A stretch of DNA of 64,000 bases from the NCBI GenBank assembly GCA_034670405.1, contig JAXDDX010000142.1, forward strand, positions 248,001-312,000. The letters run 5' to 3'. The position numbers and the translations under genes are program-made. Position 1 is the stretch's first letter. Every line of letters begins with the position of its first letter. The notes under the pieces were generated by a model that was not told the origin of the DNA, made no database searches, and saw only the letters and a program-made list of their open reading frames with translations. The DNA comes from Hoplostethus atlanticus (taxonomy: Eukaryota > Chordata > Actinopteri > Trachichthyiformes > Trachichthyidae). Below, one piece after another: positions 56,452 to 64,000 of the stretch.

Positions 56452-59400
56452 GTAGGCTGTGGAAAGGAGGCACCAACGCCCTGGATCCATTCCCGAAAGC
56501 AAAGCCACGCTGCAGAAACCCTGAGAAATAATCTTGAGATCATTCCATGTAGAGCAGAGCGAGGCTTGTGTTGTCAGTCGTTATGAATTATACAATTGTT
56601 TGTATTGGGCATGGCCATTAAATCCGAGTGGCACATTTGATATAATGCCTATGTTACATCCTTTAATATCAAATATCTAATTTAGCGCTCACCCAACAGA
56701 AAACAGAAAAACAGATCAAATTAACTATGAAATGTGAAGTAAGCATCAGGGGTACCCGATGGGCTGGGAACTCTAGCATTGCCAAAGTATAGTGTAATAG
56801 CTGTATCAATTACTGTGCTTTGATAAGGCCAATAGACTGGAAACTCATAGCTTTTATGATAGCCCAGCACATGTGCACACATTGCATTCATCCCTGCCAC
56901 CCTGTTAAAGGAGGAGGATTTAATCAATCTATGACTCACTGTTTATACACATCTGATAACTCACAATTTCCTATATATCCATCCTGTCTTTTCCCAGCAT
57001 TTTCTGACTGACTAATGCTACCAGGTACCTTGTCTTGTGCAGTACAAACACATTAGGTCTGCTCTGAACTGTAAAGCCAGTTCATTCATTCAGATGAAAC
57101 CTGTGGCTTTTAGACAGTGGTCAATGATTAACTGGGCCTTCAGATATCATGGCTACAGTGCAGTCTTCAACCAGTGTCAGAATCACCATCATTCTGTGGT
57201 TAAGCATCAAATTCAGCTCCTATGGTTCACCTCTACTATGGGCAAACATGTTTTGTCTTTAATCAAGTTGTTTTTCCAATCAGCACCAGCCTTTGGTGTT
57301 TTCAGGCTGACATTACGTGCTTGATACATTCAGGGTAATATATTCTGTCTTTTTCTGCTTCTGCTTTGTTTGTCCTCAGCCTTCTTCAGTCATTTTAGCC
57401 CATGAAATTGACGTGCTTTTTCGATGAAATGTACAATTCCCTTGATGGAAACAACATCTTTAAATATGACAGATCCTAAATAGATCTGATCTGATGTCCA
57501 ATTAAGTAGTTTGCCATCCAGTTATTAAAAATACTGGATTAAATAAATTTTGGTGTCTGAAAATAAATGGACAAAAATTCTCTTCCTGATGTATATTGTA
57601 GTGTAGTGATACAAATGCTTTTGTTTATGCCATTACATGAAACCATCCATTGTCTAAATAAGTAAAAATGTTTTTTTCTCGACTGAATTTCTTTTGTCAA
57701 AGATAATAACTGAAGTATAAGAAATAACTGAGGCTTTTCTCAGAGACACACATATTGTAGACCTGCAGGACAGACAGCAGCTGATGTGACCAGATGGTTG
57801 GTATTATGTCATTTCTCATAAAATATTCAGAATCTCTCACTCTCTTCCTGTAGATTGGAGCCCTGAAAAACCATTTCTTGTTCAAACACCACAATCATCC
57901 TAGCAGAATGAAACGAAGTGCCGACCACATCACCAAGCGGCTATCAGAGGATGATCGCGTAAGTGGCCTACTTCCGGCGTTGTTTTGCACCAGTTTGAGT
58001 GAGAGCATCTTGCCTCTGTAAAAGATTACAGTAACCACATGTCCCTCTCTGTCTGTAGGTGTCGTGGGCAGAGCAGCAGTATGAGAAACGGCGTAGTAAG
58101 CGAGCGTCCCTGGGGGAGTGCAGGGACTGTCCGGTGGACAAGCTGTTTGACGACCCCATGTGGAACCAGCAGTGGTACCTGGTAGGAGCCCAACAAGCTT
58201 CAACATAACACAGAAAATAGAAATCACATAATAGTGAATTAAGGTTGAATGATTGTTGATTGTTGAAGACAGTCTCCGACATTGGAGTGAACACACAGCA
58301 GTACTGGTTGGGTAAAAAATCAACAATTCAGAAATAACCTAGATACCAAATCTGGTTTATGCTGGTTCAAAGGCATCTGCACATCGCCAAGTTTAACATT
58401 AGTCAACCTGCCCCCTGTCATGCTGTTGTCTGGCCGTGGTCTGGCTGGGCCTTCTGTTTAGCCTGATTGCATGCAGGCAATCTTCCCTCTCCAGGGAAAG
58501 CACTCTAGCACAGCCAGTGCTGGACAGCTCCACACTTCTCAGTGGTATGGATGTAGGCCGGATGGAGCTGCCCTCATGGGCTCCTGTTTGTGTGTGTGTG
58601 TACGTACGATTGTACACATGCATGTACCTGCGTGAGTTTGTTGTTGTGTTCCTGTGTGCCTGCAGGTATCCTGATGGATATGAATGGCAGAAATGCAAAG
58701 AGTGTATAAAATTGCAACCAAAAAAACAATAGAATGCCATCAAGCAGTGCTAGCCAAAAGAGCCATTTGCTTAATTGGTAACAAAGTCTGTGTGGAGATT
58801 GAGAGGGGTGGACAGACTATAATCCAGTGGGATAGAGTAGAGCACCATGCATTAAGACCCAATTTACCCTGAATGGGCTGTTTTAGCCCATTGAGGCCAA
58901 GTTGTACCAGATAACAGTAGATTGTCACAGCTGTGCATCCCTACCAGATCCATTACTGACACAGTTATCCTGGCCTTAGGCTGACCCTGCCATTACCTCT
59001 TAAAATTACATCTTTAAAGACTGTGATCCATAAGCCCAAAATGAACTCAACGGATGTCAGATTTCCTCTATAGCACAGACTTGGGCATAATAACAGTTGA
59101 ACACATTTGAAAAAATGAGTACTAGATTTATTGGATTATAGTTATGTGTCTATTTTGGATGCTGTGCGTGTTTATATCAAATCATATCAAACCACCATTT
59201 GAAACTGTAAAGCGTCTGCTAAATGGTTGTAATGTAGGACCATTTTATCATGTTGTTGTGGGTGTTTGACCACACCACACTAAAATTCATGGCTACATCT
59301 CTAGCGACATGGAAGAATGATTATTCATTTAATTGAATTAGGAAATCAAACTGGTTTGTGAATTAAAGATTAGGAAGCTGTATGAAAATATTAAAGCAAA

Positions 59401-59715
59401 TCCTAAGAAAAGGAGGTTTGTGGGGTGACATTAAGCCAAACCCCAGATGTACAGACCTGCTATAACACTATGTGGAGGCTTTGTTATGCTTTTATTCAGG
59501 TCTGTAAGAGAGATGACAACATGTTCATGAGGCCTGTACAAGTTGTTAAGTGATTTATACTATACTATTTTATATCTTTCCACATCACCGGGATTAATGG
59601 GTGAATTCATCAGGTCAGCTTGACTGGTTGCTGAATTGATTATAATTAGTGAAATAAAGCCACTAAATTCTTAGTTTTGTCACCTTCATTCACCTTCATA
59701 AAGTGATCATTTGTT

Positions 59716-59758
<43 letters not shown>

Positions 59759-60679
59759 CAGATGACATTTTGTGGGCTTCCAGTTCTCTGCACCTGCAGT
59801 AACTGAACATGAGTCACACATTGCTGAGAATAAGAAAATAAATTGAGATGAATCATTTTTGCCTAGCTGAGCTGATGACACTAATGGAATTGGTCTTAAA
59901 GTGCCGTTTACTGTATTTCCACATAAACCCATCTCCGAGTCACAGGAAAGGGCGGGTCGTAATGCATCTACAGCTCCGTGATTGGCCAACGTGCTCGTTG
60001 GTCATTGTTAAACAACATGGCCTCTTCAATCCATGGAAAATGTAGCTCAGCCAAATTAAGCAGAGTTTTCAGGTATAAATTGATTTTTTCAAACTGCTAT
60101 CACTCACAAATCCATTGCCATGGCGATGTTAATTGCCGTAGGAATTTCCATAACTTTCACCTTTGCAATATTTAGCTTCAAAGTTGTGTTGTGATCTTGG
60201 AAATCAATCTCGGGAGTACTCTGCTCTCTGTTACTCAGATAGGTTACGCAAAGAGGATACAATGGAATGTGTGCGGCGTGAATCTAAGAAGGTGGAAAAG
60301 GATAGAGAGCTAATGAAGGATAGCGGTGCCACAGTGGAGGTTGAGGGAAGTTAGAACTAAGGAGGGAGCAAGCAGTGCAAAGAGGGAGGGAGGGGAGAAC
60401 AGAATGACGCAGGGGGGTGATAGAATTGATGAAGGATAACAGGAGTGGGGGTAGAGTTGACTGAAGGGAGCAGGGGCCAGCGATTGTGAGATATAATGGA
60501 GGGAGGGAGGGATGGAAGGAGGGAGAGATGGAGGGAGGGAGCGATGGAGAGGGAGAAATAGGACTGCGAACAGGATGAGTGTCTTTATCTATCAGGAGTG
60601 GGTGACTGCCTGATAATTTAATCAGAGGGAGTGACTCATACTTGTAGCTTGAGATTCCTTCTGCCTGTATGGCTGTGTG

Positions 60680-60721
<42 letters not shown>

Positions 60722-63615
60722 AGTCCTCATAAGTGTGTGTCCACGGCCGTGCTTGTGTCAGCGTGTGTGTTAATTGTGTGTCGAGGGATCTCTCTGTGCG
60801 CTAGCGCGTGTGTCCGCTCATTCATTTCATGTGCCAGTGCTGCCAAGCGTCTTTCATAACCCGATGTGTCTGTTTACTGTGTACAACCGAAATCTATGCA
60901 TGGCAGCCTATTGAGCTATTGAGCCTATTCAGCTGCTATCAGAGTCAACAAGTGAGTCATTTGGTGTGATGCCAAGACAAGTAAACTGTAGATATGAGCA
61001 GGTCAGGAGTAAAAGCCTCTCAAACATACTGTGTAAAAGTGTGGCATCTGATATGTATGTGAGGATTTGTATTGCATCTATGTTATTCCAAAGAGAGAGA
61101 GAAATGACAACGAGAGATTAGATCATAGTAAGACAAAGGATACTGGATGGTGATAAAAATAGGGAATGAGAGTGAAAGCCGAAGAGAGAGAGAGCAAGAA
61201 AGACAGAGGGGGAGAGAGAGAGAGAGAGAGAGAGAGAGATACATCATAGCGATGACTCACATCTTAGGGTGGCGTTCTGCAGTGTCTGTGCATAATGCGC
61301 AAAGAGCAAAAGAGCGAATCGGGTTCTTTTTTTAGTCCTGTCTCCAGCTCTGAATCATACTATTCCCCAGGCATGCACCCACCCTGCACACTCTCCCTCA
61401 CTCCCTGCTGATTTTCCAATTAACGCAGGCTTGACACCCCACACATCCCCTCACTTATTACATACACTAAAAGGGCTGTCTATTAGATAGTTGTGGAGCT
61501 AGACTAAATAATCCATCAGGGAGAGTGAATGTGATTCAACCGAGAACTCTGGACACATCATTAGGCACTGTGTTGTGTCTTGTAGGTTTAATCAGTAGAG
61601 TCATTGTATTGGATAACAGCAAAAACTGTAGAAATGTGACCCTCTGGCAGCAGTCTGCCTACAAGTGGCCAGAGGAGTGGACTCAAGCCCCGACAAAAGC
61701 CATTACGCCAATAATGAATTTCTCTAAAGGTCATTGGAAGAGCTGTGGAAGATGGGGAGGGTGTAGATTGGCTACTGTGTTAGGGTGACCTTTCTCTATG
61801 GTTTTTAGCATACTTGATTGTGAAAGAGCCTGTTTAGATGCTCAGGCGGCGCTGAGGTACCTCAGCTCAGCTGTTGAGTGCCCTTTTATGTGGGATGTCC
61901 TATTTTGAATGCAGCTAGCTCCAAGTTTAAGGTGCCAGAAAATGGTCTAACAGCCTCTTAGGTTTGTTAGTTTTATTTGCCTAGTAGATTAAGGAGTGTA
62001 AGTTAGTATGTATGATCTCAATTTAATTTGAATTAAGTCTCAAAACAAAACTTTAAAGCGCTGTATAATGTTGAAATTACCAAAACTGCTAAACAAACCA
62101 ATATCAACCCCAAGCAATGTTATTACTGTTTTGCAACACATGAAACTAACGTTCACATAATAACAACCAATCCCCTCCTCTTTTCTCCTCCCATCCTTCC
62201 TCTCTCTTCCAGCAAGACACGCGGACCTCTTCCTCGCTGCCTAAGCTGGACCTGCACGTGATCCCAGTGTGGAAGAAGGGCATCACAGGAAAAGGAGTGG
62301 TCATCACCGTTCTGGATGATGGACTGGAGTGGAACCACACAGACATCTACCCCAACTACGTAAGACATCGTTTCCATGGAGACAGCCCTGTCGTCTGGGC
62401 TCGTCGTTCCCATAGCAACGCTGCTGGTGACACCTTACAAGGCGATTCATAAAGACACTAATAGATGCTCTATATGATAATGCCTGCCTCTAAGGATCTT
62501 TGGGTTTTTGATTCTTTGAGGCTAAAGGAATATGGACTTCTTACTGTAGCAGGGGTTTTGTAGTGGATGACTACACTCTCTGTATTCAAGGATACAGGGA
62601 TTTGTTTAGAAATTGATCATATTTCTCACATTTCAATTATGTTTTTGACATTTTGAATGTCAAGCTCGGGGACAAATAATTACATGTTGATGTTAGTGAG
62701 CATGTTCGAATGGGAACTCAATGAGGTTTCATTTGGTATAGTTTCTCTTGTTGAGAGGAACTCTAAAGGCCTCATAAAGCCCCATCTGTGGTTTGGTTTC
62801 AAACAGTGCTGTTTCTCTCAGAAACCAGGCTGATGACAGGCAGCCACCACTGCTTAGCGAGAGCAGGGAGAGAGAGAGAAAGAGAGAAAGTGAGGGAGGG
62901 AGGGAGGGAGGGAGGGAGGAGAGAAAGTAAGGATGTACGACAACAGGGCTGATGGAAATAACTCCCACTGTAATTAAGTTAACGTTGATTAATCAAAGAG
63001 GCTCAATCAACCGAGACGCTAATCCTTAACAATCAAGGCTTTTGAGCAGCATGCACTTGCATAATTTTATGCTAGTAACTCTAAAATGACTGTGACTAGA
63101 CTGGGTACTGGGACAGGAACGGAGAGATATTTGCCTAGTTTGCCTAGTATTTTGATTAAATGTGACAATGTGAATTGATTTTATTAGATACATTCTTTTT
63201 TAAACTGCAGTCTAGTCGACCTATGGCTCAAACCCCAGGATAAAACAGTAGTTTCAATAAAACTGACTTCCCCCATCATGTCTCAGCAGATAGCTGTTGA
63301 CATGGCATTTGTTCCTCAGAACAAATGGCTTGTTTCAGTATTTGATCAATCACATCACTCCCTCCTCCCGTCACCATTCATATAACCCTCAGTCTGTCTC
63401 AGTGACAGCAGATTAGTCCTGCATCCAGTCACCTGATAAACCTAACATGTTAGCAGTCTTCATCGCTGATGTACACTGATGTCATTCCAGCTTAAAAAAT
63501 ATATATCACTGATGCTTTCTGTGTCTGTTTCCAATAGGACGCAGCAGCCAGCTACGATTTTAACGACAATGACCCAGGACCCTTTCCCCAGATACGACTC
63601 CACCAATGAGAACAA
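56263..63615 (+). CDS. pcsk1: Prohormone convertase 1/3, first five coding exons (partial)
   Basis: PCSK1 is a calcium-dependent subtilisin-like protease of neuroendocrine granules that cleaves prohormones such as POMC and proinsulin at dibasic sites. Exons: 56263-56451, 57854-57958, 58059-58181, 62213-62359, 63538-63615. They encode a signal peptide, the propeptide ([27 protein letters not shown]), the autocleavage site RRSKR before ASLG, the [10 protein letters not shown] entry to the catalytic domain, and [16 protein letters not shown] with the catalytic Asp in DDG. Exon borders match the mammalian gene where I can recall it. The His and Ser catalytic exons lie beyond the window. Exon 5 has a one-base insertion (see findings). 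Confidence 0.93.
57854..57958 (+). CDS. pcsk1: PCSK1 exon 2 (prodomain)
   Basis: The exon is 105 bp. [20 protein letters not shown] is followed by [15 protein letters not shown]. The MKRS and TKR basic stretches match the internal prodomain cleavage region. Confidence 0.93.
58059..58181 (+). CDS. pcsk1: PCSK1 exon 3 (primary cleavage site)
   Basis: The exon is 123 bp. [15 protein letters not shown] ends at the furin-like autocleavage site; [20 protein letters not shown] follows. The two extra cysteines in ECRDC are absent from the mammalian protein as I recall it. Confidence 0.93.
58182..62212. other. PCSK1 intron 3
   Basis: This 4.0 kb block has no exon. It contains microsatellites at 59717-59755 (GA), 60677-60720 (GT) and 61210-61239 (GA), a GGGA-rich tract near 60.5 kb, and a short fish-repeat tail (AAAGCGTCTGCTAAATGGTT) near 59210. 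Confidence 0.7.
62213..62359 (+). CDS. pcsk1: PCSK1 exon 4 (catalytic Asp)
   Basis: The exon is 147 bp with acceptor CTTCCAG and donor GTAAGA. It spans [20 protein letters not shown] and [20 protein letters not shown]. The first Asp of DDG is the catalytic-triad residue. Confidence 0.95.
63538..63615 (+). CDS. pcsk1: PCSK1 exon 5, frame broken by a 1-base insertion
   Basis: The exon is 78 bp where 77 is expected. It starts in frame as [13 protein letters not shown], then the frame slips within CCAGGACCC. The expected downstream residues RYDSTNENK are encoded one base out of phase, directly before a GTAAGT donor. Read as written, it reaches TGA eight codons after the slip. The sequence is otherwise intact. 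Confidence 0.8.
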
Positions 63616-64000
63616 GTAAGTTGACCGTTGAGAAACAGTAAAGGTAGTCTATGGGAAGATATGTCCAGTGTGAAAATGCAAGGTTGATATGAAAATATAT
63701 ACATTTTCACTGACGTAGAATAATGATCCTAGCAAAGAATCTCCAAAGATGCAAAAGAATCACAAAAGGAATACATCAGTGTTAGGATGTACAACGTTTT
63801 CAAAATACATGATCCACAGTTACATCATCTCACATCAACTATTAAAGTCGGAACATCTGTCTGTGTCACATCTGGCTGTTTGCAGCCGGTGTGTGACCTG
63901 AGAGTTAAGCTTGGCATCACAGTGGCTCTCCCTCCCTAACCAGCCTATGTTGTTATGTAATCAATGTAAGTGAAGCTGCAACAAGGAAATGCATTCAATT

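Overview
This window is euteleost fish nuclear DNA. The evidence is split vertebrate genes with consensus splice sites, a CD8 tail carrying the Cys-x-His motif known from teleosts, teleost-type interspersed repeats, and very dense CA/GT microsatellites. No prokaryotic features, rRNA, tRNA genes or CRISPR arrays were found.

Layout: (1) 910-1865, + strand: the 3' part of a CD8 beta-like T-cell co-receptor gene (hinge, transmembrane and tail exons; the Ig V exon was not found). (2) 1866-10270: intergenic, with an L2-type LINE fragment, a tRNA-derived SINE and microsatellites. (3) 10271-12030, + strand: a complete six-exon CD8 alpha gene, 232 codons plus stop. (4) 12258-13620: a decayed pogo-like DNA transposon, then a short MITE at 13819-14002. 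(5) 16401-49654, - strand: the calpastatin gene (CAST), convergent with CD8A. I resolve 29 shared coding exons, all phase 0 and a multiple of three, plus two good alternative first exons (49607-49654 and 44421-44495) and two weaker ones (48674-48703, 41884-41934). The protein is about 1,025 residues, with four complete A-B-C calpain-inhibitory domains and a terminal remnant without subdomain B. (6) 49.8-56.2 kb: intergenic, with an unidentified open reading fragment, a 36-bp-stem palindrome, an internally deleted Tc1 element and the PCSK1 promoter region. (7) 56263-63615 and beyond, + strand: the first five coding exons of PCSK1 (prohormone convertase 1/3). Exon 5 carries a one-base insertion that breaks the reading frame as assembled.

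CAST and PCSK1 are also neighbours in mammals, so that part is conserved synteny. CD8A and CD8B lie elsewhere in mammals. The CD8 pair would mark cytotoxic T cells, calpastatin is the general cytosolic calpain inhibitor, and PCSK1 acts in neuroendocrine secretory granules. I see no functional link between them beyond adjacency.

Most interesting points: recent tandem duplication of whole calpastatin inhibitory domains inside an all-phase-0 exon train; a coding 15-bp minisatellite that differs between the duplicates; a short CAST intron with a CA run at the donor and a GU run at the acceptor; a predicted N-myristoylated alternative calpastatin start behind a GC-box cluster; and the PCSK1 exon 5 frameshift. 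All coordinates and splice sites come from reading the sequence, without alignment or transcript data.
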